Positions 23,570 to 35,767 of a stretch of 64,000 nt of DNA are shown here, piece after piece. The notes below the pieces were generated by a model. That model had not been told where the DNA came from and made no database searches. It saw nothing but the letters and a program-made list of their open reading frames with translations. Every line of letters starts with the position of its first letter. Position 1 is the stretch's first letter. The stretch lies in the NCBI RefSeq assembly GCF_000247695.1, contig NW_004624734.1, positions 17,174,983-17,238,982 of the forward strand. The letters run 5' to 3'. The position numbers and the translations under genes are program-made. Source of the DNA: Heterocephalus glaber. Lineage: Eukaryota > Chordata > Mammalia > Rodentia > Bathyergidae.

Positions 23570-25130
23570 AATAATTTCAGTACAAAATAAATATAATAAA
23601 ACAATTGGTATCATAACAATGCCAGATTTTAAATTATATTACAAAGTAGAGTGATAAAAAGAGCATGACACCTGTATAAAAACAGACATATGGATGAATG
23701 GAACAGAACATCAGATATGGAAACAACCCAAGGCACATTCAGCCATCTGATCTTTGATAAATGATGCAAAACACATGCTGGAGGAACAATAGTGACTTTA
23801 ACAGATAATGCTAGGAAAGCCAGCAGCACACATGCAGACAATTTGATCTACCCCTGTATCTCTCACCTTGTGCTAAACTGATATCAAAGTGGATCGAGTA
23901 CATAAATGTTTTCAATCTTCTCTGAAGATTTTGTAATTGAGTAGCAGTGAATACAAACATTTACAGTGACTCAACTTCAGATCATGAGTAGCTGGTTGTG
24001 CAAAATTGCTTAATAAAAACTAGACTTTTTTTAAAAAGAAACAATCTGCTGGAAGAGAAAATAAGTAAAACTCTTGCGAATAGCGGCTTATGCATGGACT
24101 TTCTGAACAATTTTCCAAAAATCAAAAAAACAAAAAACAATTTGAAGAATAAATGAATGATTTCATATCAAATTAGAAAGCTTCTACACTGCAGAGAAAA
24201 TAGCCAGAAGTATAAAGAGATAGCCTACCAAACAGGAAAAAACAATCCCAGCAAATTCTTGGACAGAGGCTTCATATCTAGAAGATATAAAGAACAAAAT
24301 GAAATTAGACCCCCAAAATAAAATACCAATGGACACCTAAAATGAACAGACACTTATCAGTACAAATGGTCAATATGTACAGGAAAAATCTTGAACATCT
24401 CTGGTCATTAGAGATATAAAATGGAAACAGCACTGAGATTCCATCTTACTGGAGAAAGAATGGTGCTATCATGAAAAAATCAAATAACAGCAAATGGCTT
24501 TGCAAGGAAAAAGGAATTTTTCTGCTTTGTTGATGGGAATGCAAACCAGTACTTCTATGGAAATCAGTATGGAGATTCCTCAAATAATAAAAAGAAAAAA
24601 TTCCATTTTACTCAGCTATTCCTCTTCTAAGAATCTCAATGAAAGATTGAAGACATTACATTGCAGTGATACATGCATGGTCATGTGTATGTTAGCATAA
24701 CTCATACTAACTAAATCTTAAGTGCTTACATGTCCATTAATAGGTGAATGAATGGATAAAGAGAATGTGATATTTATACACAATGGAATATCATTCTATC
24801 ACAAAAAAGGATAAAGCTGAGCCATTGGTAAGAAAATGGGTGGATCTTGAATAAAATAAGTAAGTAAATCAGACACACAAGCTTAAATACTGCACAGTTT
24901 CTCTTATATAAGAAACTCAAAGTTTGAGTAAAGAGCAAAATAAAAGACACATAATAGGAAATAGGGAGAACGATCTTTTATAAATGGAAGAGGACCATGA
25001 GATGGAAGGAGAGGAGAGAGGGGTGTAATAGAATTAATATGTGTTATGTGCCTGTACACGCTCCCCACAATGTATGTCATCAGTAGGTTCTCAAAATGTA
25101 TTAACACAAAAAGATTTTTTAAAAGAGAAA
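23570..25130 (+). mobile_element. LINE-1 3' end, ORF2 C-terminal part and 3' tail
   Basis: Forward LINE-1: ggaacagaacatcagatatgg, cagccatctgatctttgataaatg, then cttgaacatctctggtcat, gatgggaatgcaaaccagtac, tggataaagagaatgtgata, acaatggaatatcattcta and the tail gaccatgagatggaagg ... aatatgtgttatgtgcctgtac. Multiple stops and frameshifts make it inactive. Its tail resembles those at 51.4 and 54.6 kb and differs from the G-rich tails at 16.3 and 49.0 kb, so at least two LINE-1 subfamilies are present. Confidence 0.85.
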
Positions 25131-26065
25131 GAACACCAGACATGACATAGCATTTCTGCCTCACAAAAACTCCAACTTAAAGCTGATGGTGCATGTATAC
25201 TTATTTTCAACAATTACAGAAGACAGAAAATACAGAAAGTAACACCTTGGTTGTCTTGGGAAGACAGTCAGCAAATCTAGATTATGAGAAACAGTAGAAA
25301 TAAGCCAGGTCTTTCAACAAATAAACACTAAGGACAGAGGATAGACAGAGAGGGTGGGTGGCTTGGAATGAATTGGTATTTGGAACAGACAATTCTGGCT
25401 ATGCACTGGAAATAAATGAGATAGGGTGATGTGGGTTGGGTTCATTTTTCTATGCTTTATATGTTTATATGTGATCAAAACTTTGAAATTTTTCATAATG
25501 TTAAATTTTTAAAGTTTCTCAAATTATTATGGTTATGCCAGATGATTATCAGTGCACAATGAAAACAAAGACAAATAAGATAAGAATTCTAAGACTAAGG
25601 ACGTGGCTTTGACGAACTTCCCTGGAAAGATTAGCATCAGTAGCTATTTCAGGTAGAAAAGGTAGCCTGACCTTGAATATGATTCCAGGGGTCACTAGAG
25701 AAAGCTCTGAAAAATAAGAGCTCTACTCCCTCATCTGGGCATAAAGTTGTGGTCCTCTGGGTGTTTTTATTATTTATTTATCTGTTTATTGAAGAAAATA
25801 ATCCTCCATACGTACACATAACAGGTGCCTGGATAGACCCAAACACTGGAAATTAACTGTTCTTCTTTCCTTCTCCTATGGTTTTAATGGATCATCAAAG
25901 GGCTTTGTCATATATTCAGTTTTAAACTTGTATCTTGCCTCAGCACCATTCCTTCACACCATCATTGATACAATACTGTGTATTGCATATTTACATAGCT
26001 GCTCAGTAGATACTTGGTGGGATTTATTAAATTAGACTGGATTGGATATATCTATTCATTCATCT
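25131..26065. other. Unassigned sequence
   Basis: No supported gene or repeat. Confidence 0.4.
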
Positions 26066-26069
26066 ACTT

Positions 26070-26109
26070 GGATAGATGGATGGATGAATAGATAGATAAA
26101 TGGATAGAT

Positions 26110-26155
<46 letters not shown>

Positions 26156-26180
26156 AAGATAGATAGATAGATGATAGATA
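26070..26180. repeat. (GATA/TAGA)n microsatellite
   Basis: Starts with degenerate gatggatgaataga units, then about 13 uninterrupted tagatagata-type tetramers from 26110 to 26153, one aaag interruption and a few more units. Such arrays are normally length-polymorphic. Confidence 0.97.
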
Positions 26181-28835
26181 ATGAACCCTGGACCTGGGAA
26201 TATAGGAAGGGTAGAAAAATCCAAATGGAATACAGGAAATTTTAGTAAGCTGCAGAATGTTGATCCAAAGAGGTTTTTAGGCTCTATTTTTTTTATAATT
26301 CTACTCAAAGCTCTCACATAATGTAATATACACATTATTAAATATTATCATGAGCATTAACCTTAACAAGAATTATCACATAACAGTCTGCCATCTTGTT
26401 TAGAGGGGAAAGTTCATGTGGAGAAAACCTTGCCAGGCTTTAAGCTCTAAAGGCATACCAATAAGCCTAAGTCACTATTTATGATTAAGCAATGGTAATT
26501 CTTGTTTCCAATCCCACATTAACCCCACAGGACAAAGAAATGTATTAACTGTCAGTTATGAAATGTCTGATGCCAGTTTATTATCTAAAGTAAAAATTCA
26601 CAAAAAACCCCCAAGAAAATACATCATAACACCTACAAAGTCTTCGCAATTAGAAATATTCTTTTGTATCAGGGGTACAACTCTTTTCCAAGCCAAATCA
26701 TTTTAATTTTGTTCTCCATGGGATAGCAGTTGGAAAATGACTGTGACCATATGCAGATGTTTGCAAACAGGAAACCATAAGTAGTTGAAGAAAGAGATCA
26801 TGGCTAAGACTATGGGTGGACATTGAAAGTGTTCATTTTATGGAAAGGGCCCTTTCCTGAGCTGAAACATCCTAACAATTCTCATGAATCACTATTCAAT
26901 ATGTTCGTCATCTCCATTTTCTAAGAAAGCATGCAGATCAACCTGTTTGATAAAACAACCAAGGGCCAGAAGCAGCAGTTTGATCTGTCACCTGTTGAGA
27001 TACACACTCCAGCTTATTATTTTTTTTTAACCTTCAGGAAATATCAGTAATTTAAGGATAAATCGGCAGCTTGTCAGTTTCAAGCCCGAGACTCATTTTC
27101 CAAATTGGTCAAATACAAACGTAATAGCTGACCGACATGATATGACCATAAGCAATTTTACCAATCACTTAGAATAACCACACATTTATCAATGTGGCAC
27201 AGTTTACTAGGAAATAAAAATATCAGTGTGACCAGCTGATTCAGCTTTCCTGATTGTTAAGTCCTTAGTGTAGGTCTTTTGGAACTCTATAGTGTTTTAA
27301 AAACATTTACAGCATTTGGTTTCATTGTGTATATTGTTCTGACTATGGGCTTCCAATTTAATAGTTCTGAGTTGGGAAGTATGGCCTACTTCCTCCTAAA
27401 TATATGACAACCTATACATTGGATAAGTTTATGGTTTTTAGGCCCAAGAATCTATTTAAATACACGTAGAATACTGGGTGACTCAATAGAAATGTCTTAA
27501 ATTACTTCAGAATAATTGTGCCATTCAGAGAACACTAGTGTTCCAAAAGGCATTGAAGCCTATGGTACAGCAGTCACCTCATGACATGGGGACATCATGC
27601 GAATGCAGACAAATGGTTTATAAAAACCAAAAAGGTTAAGGGTTGTCAGAGCCTGAATGTGCCTATTGTGTTTCAGTAATTGCCACTTAGTATTTGATTT
27701 AATGAAAGCTTAGGAGTAAAGACTGTTTCTGTAGACATGGTTGTTATGCTAATTTTTACTATACCCTTCTCTGTCTTCCCAAATTACATTTAGAAACCTG
27801 TTTTCTATTATAGAATGACTTTCCCTCTCTCTGCTTTCTGCATACATTCCCCAATCTCAGTGGCCTCATTAAAGACAACTATAGTAAATTATAGGGTCTC
27901 TGGTTAACTAGCTTGTCCTCTTCCAATCTAAAGATGCAAATTCTATTGTACAAACTGGGCAAAATAGATGCCTGTCTTCCCTTCATTTTAGGCTATGCAA
28001 TCTTCTTTACAGAAGATTATTTCTTGGTGAAATTCATTAACTTTTTCCAATTATGTGTACCTTGTAGAGAACCTCTGTGTTTCTGTTTAAACATACCTTA
28101 TTATATTTTCTGAACTTTGAACTAGGAAAAGGTGCTCATTGCTTCTATAAAATACCCATTGATAATAGTAAACTGAAGAGTCTGGAAGGAGCTGTTTTCA
28201 TCATTTTAGCCCCTCAGGTTAGGCAAGCCTTGCCAGGTAACCCTGGTGGAAAATAATCATTAGTGACATCCTTTGGGAACTGAAATTCCGAAACAGGGAC
28301 TAATTAGCATCATTTGAATATTACCTATTGCTCTGCTGTTAACTCTTCTTGGACGGTTACCAAAAATTGAAGATCTAGGATCCACATTTATTTTCTTAAT
28401 ACTTGCAGTGGTTTTTTGTCCATGGAATGGTTAGATGTCATGTGCTTTCTTCACTGATTGTAAAACTGAATTGGGATGTGTCTGTCTGTGTGTGTGACAG
28501 AAGGCAAAAAAAAAATGAGGACCAAAAAACCTTTGGCTCTTATAATCTCAGTGCCTTTTGTGATTCTTAACATCAAATTAAATCTTTTGTTCTCTGTAAT
28601 CTTAATGTAACTGGGATTGGCAGCCAAAGGTAATGAAAAAACTAAAAGATTAATTATTCCAGCTTCCAATGAGATTGTGGATATTACAAAAATGACAAAA
28701 GTGATAGACTCTACAGACCACAAGTTTTGAAGAACATCAAAGGATAAGAGCTTTCTCAGAAGATTCTGATGTCCTGTGTTACCACTTGGACTCCATCAAA
28801 TAACTTCAAACTCTTGAAAAGGCAATTTTGTAAGA
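26181..28835. other. Unassigned sequence
   Basis: About 2.6 kb with few recognisable repeats and no coding frame of note. A short TG-rich patch lies at 28482-28496. It could hold conserved non-coding DNA, which sequence alone cannot show. Confidence 0.4.
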
Positions 28836-28855
28836 GATTAATAATTAACAATGTA

Positions 28856-28958
28856 TATGGGATGGGAATTTAGCTCAGTGCTGTCACACCTGCCTCCCAA
28901 GTGCAAGGTGAGCTGAGTTCGATACCCAGTACAGGAAAAAAACAAAACAAAAAACCCC
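28856..28958 (+). mobile_element. ID-family SINE with target-site duplication
   Basis: gggatgggaatttagctcagtg, then gagttcgatacccagtac and an A-rich tail broken by C. Flanked by a 15-of-16 match, aataattaac[a/c]atgta, at 28840-28855 and 28959-28974. An inserted base or two in the middle (gtgagctgag) differs from the other copies. Confidence 0.9.
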
Positions 28959-28974
28959 AATAATTAACCATGTA

Positions 28975-30080
28975 GTCGATAGCTTCAACTGAAACTATTT
29001 AACCATTTAATAAACCAACATGCCTCAAGTTAGCTCATTAGCAAAAGGAAATAACTTGAAACTGGAGAAAAATTTGGAGCAACTTTTTTTTTTTGCTGTA
29101 GCAGTCGGAAATGGTTCCATGAGTGGCTAAAATGGACATCTTCCTTCTAGTATAATTTAAGAAGAACTTGGATAGCAACAAGGAATCAAAAGCTCTACTA
29201 TGAATTTGTCACTTATGCTAAAATCTGGAATTGCAGACAAGAAAGGACTAAACAGCATACTCCCTTGAAAGAAGTAGGCTGAGATACTTACTCCAGGTAG
29301 GATTGTTTATCATATCTTGAAGTAAATTTAGTTCAGGTATAAGTGAAAATGTTTTGAACACCTAACCAGTAGTTGGAGAGAGAGGAGAGAGGGAGGGAGA
29401 GGGGGGAGGGGAGATCAAAGGGGTATATTTGGCAGGTATATAAAAAGTAGGCTCGGTTATGTGGATTTAAAAGCCATAAAAGCAAAAAAAGATTATAGCA
29501 CCCCCTTCATGTCATTCACAACAAATCTAATATAACTATTGAATAGATCTAGGAAATTTCAAAAGCCCACAATTTTCTGTCTTCTATTTTGAACTAACTG
29601 ATTTCTCCTACTATATAGTATTCTCAGCACAGGATTTTCCAGTCTACTAGTTATTTCACTGGTAGGATAGAAGATGGGCAAAGCTCTTGATACATGAAAT
29701 GTATTGAAGGCTCATGGACAAAACCTACATATTTCCTACTACACAATTTGGCTGTCTGCTTTTGGAAAAATCAGAGAATATTTTCTGACAGCCTTTTTCA
29801 TCTAGTTGTAGAAAGACAGAGAACTCATGAAGCTATTTAACAAAAACAAAGTCAAACAGATAAAAAAAAAAAGAGACAGGAGGGTCTGTCAGTATACCTC
29901 TGAGAAGAATCAGATGAAGTCTCAGGCCTGGGTCCCTCCAACACGCTACATAAAGATATGATGTTCCTTGAGCCCCTGTTGATGGGAACATTAGGCAAAT
30001 ATGGACAAATTTAATGAAGGCAGAAAGAATTTGACCAGTGATCAACCTTAGTAAACTGCAGGTTCGTCCTTATACCTCTT
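28975..30080. other. Unassigned sequence with a purine tract
   Basis: Mostly AT-rich without gene signal. A GA-rich simple tract lies at 29374-29414. Confidence 0.4.
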
Positions 30081-30084
30081 TTGA

Positions 30085-30250
30085 ACCAATAATACCCAAA
30101 TAATAACAAAACTTACCAGACATCAGAATCACTCAAGGGAACTCTGGTTTGTATCCATACAGTCAAAATTTCTTCCAAACAAGTCTCGGTCAGGCTCTTT
30201 AAATAAATCCTTTAGAGGATTCTTCTGTTTCCAGCCTGGCATTTTTCTGT
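30085..30250. mobile_element. MER5-like DNA transposon fragment
   Basis: ccagacatcagaatcactc followed by agggaactctgg and a 'gaggattcttctgtttccagcctggcat' end resembles hAT-Charlie/MER5-type elements. Diverged. Confidence 0.4.
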
Positions 30251-31060
30251 GGTCTAAGAGTTTAGAACCTACTGTTCTTTATTCTGTTGTTTGTTATAGG
30301 CTTTTATGTTTCATACACTAAAACATATTCTCAAGAGCATTTTCAGCAACTTTTAGACTTTATTCTTTCATTTCTTTTCAATTCTTACTTCTTCAATACT
30401 CTGCCTGTCAGAGAAATCTTTTACTTTAGCCACATATATTTTCCAGTGCCTTCAAGTATGTTATAATAAGTACTATGTATCCACTGACAAAAGCATTTGA
30501 GTCTGTCTGCCCAATAGCACCATGAATGCTTTTGTAGCAAGTAACTTGCCTGGAGAGTTACTGGTACTGAGTTTGAAACACAGGTCAAGCATTATGCCTG
30601 AAGTTCATAAGCAAGCTTACCAGTTTATGTGATTCATGGTAGAAGAGTAAAAATAAAGCACTGGGTAAAGAGACCTAGGATTCAGTTCAGTTTTTTATAT
30701 TGATCTGTTAAACAAAGTGAACAAATCTTTTAATCTCTCTAAACCAAAGATTTTTCATTTGCTTCTTGAAAGTTTTGTTATCTGCTTTATCTATATCTCA
30801 AGGAGCCTTGCCAGCCAAATTAGTAGAACGTGCAATACCATCATAAGGTGTTATTACTAATTTAAGAAACTACTTCAAGGATCTGCTTTCTTACACTCTG
30901 GGTCAATTTTTTTTTTCTCATTGCTCTGCCACATTCTAATTCTCAGTGCTCTTTCTCTTGTGGGCAGACAGAGGGAGGGTATCTGTTGCGCTGGAGAATT
31001 ATGTCATCTTGCAATCTGAAAAATGAAAGGAAGAAAGCATAACTTCTACTTCTTTCTCCT
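30251..31060. other. Unassigned; MIR-like traces near 30660-30760
   Basis: gacctaggattcagttcag and acaaatcttttaatctctct resemble parts of MIR (tgggttcgaatcc ... aacctctctgagcct). Otherwise nothing. Confidence 0.35.
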
Positions 31061-31067
31061 TATATTA

Positions 31068-31470
31068 GATTCTCATTGCTGTTGAAACAAATTACAACAA
31101 ATGGGATGGTTCAAAATAACAAAAAAGGAAAATATTACTTTTACTTATCTGAAGGCTAGGGGTGTTGACGCAGGCTTGTCAAGGGCACAACAGTAAAATC
31201 CATCCTTTTTTCCTCTGGTTTGAGGGCTTCCTGCAGTTCTTCGTGTTCTTCAGTTCGTGGCATTTAACTGCATATTCTGCCTCTGACCTCACATGCTCAT
31301 CTTCATTTTGTGGGTGTTTGCGTTGCAATTATGCTCCTGTAAGGACACGGACCATTGGTTAGTGCCCACCTTGCCCCACTGTGACTTTCTCTTAATGCGA
31401 TTATATTATCGAAAGCTGTTTCCAAGGTAGTCATATTCATAGTCTTTGTGTGAATGTTTTTTTAGGGGGA
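31068..31470 (-). mobile_element. LTR-like dispersed repeat, probably ERVL-MaLR class
   Basis: Landmarks in order: tctcattgctgttgaaacaa, attacaacaaatggg, a central cctctgacctcacatgctc, a diverged aggacacggaccattgg, and 'cgattatattatcgaa'. Same class as the copies at 0.9 and 35.0 kb, read in reverse. Confidence 0.5.
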
Positions 31471-31780
31471 AGAGGAGTTGGAAGATATGACATTAATCTA
31501 GCATGATCTTGTTGATTTTTATTTCCTTTGCTTGAGCCTCTTTTATGTGTAAATTTTCAAAGGCAGAAGTTTGACTTTCTCATTAGAACGTATAAACATT
31601 TCAAAGCATCTCATCTTTGTCATGTTGTACAAATAAATTAAATCTTAGGGGAAGTTTGGGATGACAGGTTTAAAAGTCTACTTGAAAAGTAAATATCAGT
31701 TTGTGTTGGACAGTGGGAAAGAGAGGTCTCAGGACGAAGGAGAGAGAAGTCAGGACATAGCTTTTCATAATTAAGCCTAT

Positions 31781-31879
31781 GAGGGGCCAGAGATTTAGTT
31801 CAGTGGTTCCACCACCTGTCTCAAAAGCACAAGGTCCCGAGTTCGATCCCCATTACCAAAAAAAAAATTTTAAATAATA
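31781..31879 (+). mobile_element. ID-family SINE with target-site duplication
   Basis: gggccagagatttagttcagtgg, gagttcgatccccattacc and an A-run. The 14-base duplication ataattaagcctat occurs at 31767-31780 and 31880-31893. The canonical B box gagttcgatcc is intact. Confidence 0.93.
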
Positions 31880-31893
31880 ATAATTAAGCCTAT

Positions 31894-32525
31894 AAAAGGT
31901 AGGACATATTTTCAAGTTACTTTTTAGTATATTTTAATAAAGATAAGGGGGGTATGAGGCAAACCGGAATCACAAATTTATCTACTAAATTACATAACAG
32001 TGGATAGCAAGCTAAACCACCTCACTCAGAAATGAATCTATTTGTCAAAACATTATTATAATACTAAAAGATACAATTACCCCAGGATATTTAATTAATT
32101 ATTTATTGTACTTAGGTGTAGAACCAAAGTCCTTATTTCTGTAGAAAATCCAATGGAAACGCAGAGGCTACAGCTATGTGAAGTTAGCAGTCAAACATCA
32201 CAACATTTCTTAAAGGATTATTCATTGAATGGAATGAAGGCATTTATACTTAATTTAAAAAAGTAAGACTGAATCTATCACGCTTTTCTTGCTTGCTCTA
32301 TCTATCAGGAAGTTCAGAGGTGGCAGAGGAAAGAGGGTGACCCACGATGACAAGGATTCCCCCGGGCACTGCTGAGCCATAGCAGGAGTTCATCCCTCAA
32401 TGGGGTGTGGTGAGTGTTGGCTCAGTGACACAGTCACAGAAGGGTTCAAAAGGGAGTAAGATGCTCACTCCACTTGCAGATGCCTTCTACCCTAGCATGC
32501 TGTGTCTTCTAATGAGATTTGAAGA
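31894..32525. other. Unassigned sequence
   Basis: No gene or named repeat. Confidence 0.4.
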
Positions 32526-32529
32526 AGCA

Positions 32530-32665
32530 CAAATTGGCCGAGGATCTGGGTTGGTCCCCCAATTCTGCGTGCTTGAAGGTTATCTTGCTGTTCTGGGCCT
32601 CAGTTTCCTCTTTGAAATATGGGAACATAATACATGCTCTACATTTTAGGAAGACTGTTTTGATA
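32530..32665 (+). mobile_element. MIR SINE relic
   Basis: gggcctcagtttcctctttg and aaatatgggaacataatac are the MIR 'cctcagtttcctcatctg ... aaaatggggataata' segment. Confidence 0.6.
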
Positions 32666-33537
32666 TTATAACACAATGTAAAAGAAATTGACACAGATAA
32701 AAATATCATAAGGAGATGTTATTATTAAGTTTTGCATGATTTTGACAACCTACCTTCTTAAACTATGAGACAAGATAGGACTTAATATTTCTCCTTTAAT
32801 TAAAGAAAGACATTTTTCTCTCCTTTTTCATTATGTAACTTTAGAGGCTTTAATTCTGGGCTTTATGTATAAAGCTTTATACCCTGTGGGTGCTAAATAA
32901 TTACTTGTCAACTGACCTATTATTAAATATTATTCTTAATCATCTTGCAAAAAGAATTTTAAACAGGCTACAGAAGGACAGGCTTGATTACTTAACGGAT
33001 CTTAAAATGTCTCCAAATACTCTGTATTACATTTGAATTTGTAAGATATAGGAGCATAATTTCTTTAGAGAGAGGTAGTGCTCAATTCCTTTTTTACAGT
33101 AAAGAATTTTTTAAAAAAAAACTCTTCCTGAGGAACAATTATTTCTTTCACAGAATGACCTTTTCTTCAAACACCATAAGTTTGATAAAACTTCAGAAGT
33201 TTCAGAGGAAAAATGAATTCTATACAATAGCACCTGAATCATCTTTTCTAACAAAAGAAAGGGCAGCAATAATTTGAAAAAGCATTACAAGGAAAACCCA
33301 ATTTTTAAGGACAGCATCTCTGCCTGCACATAGAACATTTAGTGCCACAACCCATAGGAAGTGTTCCTTCCATTTACAGTGAGGTGACACTGGGCATCAA
33401 ACCTTCTAGGTAGCTGATACTGCAGTCTCCATGATTGTTCTGCCATCCTGAGTTGAGCAAAACAATGGTCTCTAACCTTTGCTTAAGAGAAACAAATCTC
33501 TTGTGGCTCACTTTGCAAGAAATAATGACCAAGAAAA
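32666..33537. other. Unassigned sequence
   Basis: No gene or named repeat. Confidence 0.4.
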
Positions 33538-33550
33538 ATCTGGAACAACT

Positions 33551-33637
33551 GGGGTCAGGGATGTAGCTCAGCAGCACCTTGCCTGCCTGGCAAGTGCAAA
33601 TCACTAAATTCAGTTCCTACTAGTAGAAAAAAAAAAT
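33551..33637 (+). mobile_element. ID-family SINE with target-site duplication
   Basis: ggggtcagggatgtagctcag start, a changed B box region (attcagttcctac) and an A-run. Flanked by atctggaacaact (33538-33550) and atctgaagcaatt (33638-33650), 11 of 13 identical, so it is older than its neighbours. Confidence 0.85.
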
Positions 33638-34154
33638 ATCTGAAGCAATTCATGAACTGTTCACATGCTTGTGTTTCTTTAGATCCAAATTGGATAACTG
33701 TAAACATCTGATTAACTGTATTTTCTAAATTCTGTTAAATTTCTGTGTTTTCTAGTTTATGGGAATGTGAAGCACATATACCTGTAGTTTGCAAATACCT
33801 TGCCATTAAGATTATGAGCCTGAGAATTAGACAGAGATAGATACAGCACATGGATTACCACCTGACAGGAATGAATTTTTGCTTAAGTTCTCAATCAATT
33901 TCTTTAGGTGAGAAGTGGGTATATTGATGATGCCAAATTCATGTTTATTGGCAGGATTAAAAAGCAAAACTCTTAGCATAGCACTGAACATGGATACACT
34001 ACCTTTGTGGGGTGCAGTTATAATGTGAATGTGTGTGTGGAGTATTATGCTAAAGCTGACCACAGTATGCTAGTCTGTTTTTTTGCAATTTTTTTGGGGG
34101 GGGGAATGAGAACTATGCAATTTGTCTTTACTCCAGTGCAATTAAGAAATAACA

Positions 34155-34237
34155 TAGGGCCGAGGATGAAGCTCAGTGGCGCCATGCCTTCCTGGCAATC
34201 ACAAGGTCCTGAGTTCAATCTCTGGTACAAGAAAAAA
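34155..34237 (+). mobile_element. ID-family SINE with target-site duplication
   Basis: gggccgaggatgaagctcagtgg, gagttcaatctctggtac and an A-run. The duplication aagaaataaca lies at 34144-34154 and 34238-34248. A T-run/G-run (7 T then 9 G) sits just upstream at 34091-34106. Confidence 0.88.
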
Positions 34238-34248
34238 AAGAAATAACA

Positions 34249-34580
34249 CATTCTAAGAAGTAAAATTATCCAATACACTGAAACAAAAATGATCCATTAC
34301 CTTTGTTATATATACAAATTCTTCTGAATATAGTGTTTTTGTAATAATTCCAAAGTTCAGTGTCCCCCAAGGGCTGAGAGTCAGCTTTATGAATATCATA
34401 TATATTTCTATACTGCTGCAAGGAATGTGGGTGAAGAGACTTTTGACTAATTGAATGTTACTTGACAATTTAAACCAACACAATAGAGATGTTGTAAATC
34501 CAGTCTCATTTTACTGATGGGGAAGTTGTTACATATTCATTTCTTCATTTATTTATAGTACATGCATGCATGAACACAAA
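34249..34580. other. Unassigned sequence
   Basis: Nothing recognised. Confidence 0.4.
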
Positions 34581-34610
34581 TATATATATATATGTATATA
34601 TATGTATGAA
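34581..34610. repeat. TA-rich microsatellite
   Basis: Alternating TA with two TG steps. Confidence 0.85.
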
Positions 34611-34679
34611 TGATATGTGTATGATTTCTAAAGTGCAAACACATAGAGATTGAACTGCTAATTATCATTCAAAAGTTTG

Positions 34680-34830
34680 CAGTCAGAAGAGTAAGGTCCA
34701 CATCTGAATTCTACTAGCAATACATATATAAGGGAATATTGATAAATCTCCTTTGCCCGTCTGTGTCCTGGGGTTGACTTTAGTAATTTCTTACTAGGTC
34801 CTACTAAATTGTGAGTCCTGAGATGACATG
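34680..34830 (+). mobile_element. MIR-like relic
   Basis: gtaaggtccacatctgaattc, ttgataaatctcctttgcc and ctgtgtcctggggttgac fit a badly decayed MIR. Low certainty. Confidence 0.4.
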
Positions 34831-34849
34831 GATATACTCACATGTTGTT

Positions 34850-34980
34850 ATTAACTTTCTGCTATGGCATAACAAATTACTGTAAACTTAATGGCCTCAA
34901 AGAACATTCTTTTGTTCTCTCATTGTTTCTGTAAGTCATATATCCATGCAAGGATCAACTGAATTTTTTCTTTAAAGTTA
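34850..34980 (-). mobile_element. MLT1-like LTR fragment
   Basis: ttaactttctgctatggcat followed by aacaaattactgtaaactta and atggcctcaaa is the reversed end of an MLT1-like LTR. Only this end remains; the next repeat follows directly. Confidence 0.5.
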
Positions 34981-34984
34981 ATAT

Positions 34985-35435
34985 GAGTTTCTGGGTCGCC
35001 ATAACAAAATACCAGCGTGGATTGCTTAAAATACAAAAATTTATTTTTTTCATGGTTCTGAAGGTTAAAAGTCTGAGATCAAAGCTTCAGTGGATTTGTT
35101 TTTTGTGAAGCTTCTCTCTCAGCAGGTACCTGGTGTCTGTCTTCTCTGAGTCTTTACATAGTCTTGCCTCTGTGCACATATAATCGCTTCTCGGCTTTTT
35201 GGATAAGATCATGTGTAGTATCTGTGCACATATAATTCTAATGTTTTTTTATGCATCCAAATTTTCTCTTCCTATTACAATAGATTGAATGGAGTATCCC
35301 AGTGATGGCCTCGTTTTAACTTAATAATCTGCGTGAGACCTTGTTTCCAAAAACAGTCTCATTTTGATAAACTCCAGTTTAGGGCTCTAATACGAATTCT
35401 GTTGGAGTACAATTCAGTCCATGACAATATCGCAC
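34985..35435 (-). mobile_element. LTR-like dispersed repeat, probably MaLR class, split by a U2 pseudogene
   Basis: Left part: gtcgccataacaaaatacc, ggttctgaaggttaaaagtctgagatc, tagtcttgcctctgtgc. Right part after the U2 insert: gtgatggcctcgttttaactt, gaccttgtttccaaaaacag, ttggagtacaattcagtcc. Both halves fit one eutherian repeat consensus in order, so the snRNA copy landed in a pre-existing repeat. Confidence 0.6.
35183..35225 (+). pseudogene. Truncated U2 snRNA retropseudogene (5' 43 nt)
   Basis: The 43 bases starting atcgcttctcgg and ending gtgtagtatctgt match the 5' end of U2 small nuclear RNA with three differences from the human sequence, at U2 positions 14, 21 and 30. Everything 3' of U2 position 43 is missing. 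A 16-base direct repeat, tctgtgcacatataat, lies at 35169-35184 and 35221-35236, overlapping the ends of the match. This is the structure of the known short snRNA pseudogenes, made by LINE-type reverse transcription of a U2 RNA and inserted with target-site duplication. Without the Sm site and the 3' stem-loops it cannot make a working U2. It sits inside an older LTR-like repeat. Confidence 0.9.
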
Positions 35436-35667
35436 ACAACCTCAGCTAATGCAGGGGATCCTCTTCTAAGCTCATTAGTTATTGGCAGAATTCATCATTA
35501 GTTGGGCTCATTTTTAGGAAGGAAAACATAAACATATTTGTAATATAAACGATGTAATAATTTTGCTAGGTTGTTTTTTTTTTTTTTTTGTCCTCTTTCA
35601 TACACGGGAGCAGCATTAAGTTAAATCCTCTTGCTATGAAGGACCCTAGAGTCAACCTGCTTCTCTC
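35436..35667. other. Unassigned sequence before the assembly gap
   Basis: A T-run at 35574-35589 precedes the gap. Nothing else seen. Confidence 0.4.
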
Positions 35668-35767
35668 NNNNNNNNNNNNNNNNNNNNNNNNNNNNNNNNN
35701 NNNNNNNNNNNNNNNNNNNNNNNNNNNNNNNNNNNNNNNNNNNNNNNNNNNNNNNNNNNNNNNNNNN
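35668..35767. other. Assembly gap of 100 N
   Basis: Exactly 100 unknown bases, the usual placeholder for a gap of unknown size. Distances across it are unreliable. Confidence 1.

Noticed and set aside
26070..26180. Repeat-coded Ser-Ile-Tyr-Leu peptide on the minus strand
   Set aside because: It is translated microsatellite, not a gene.
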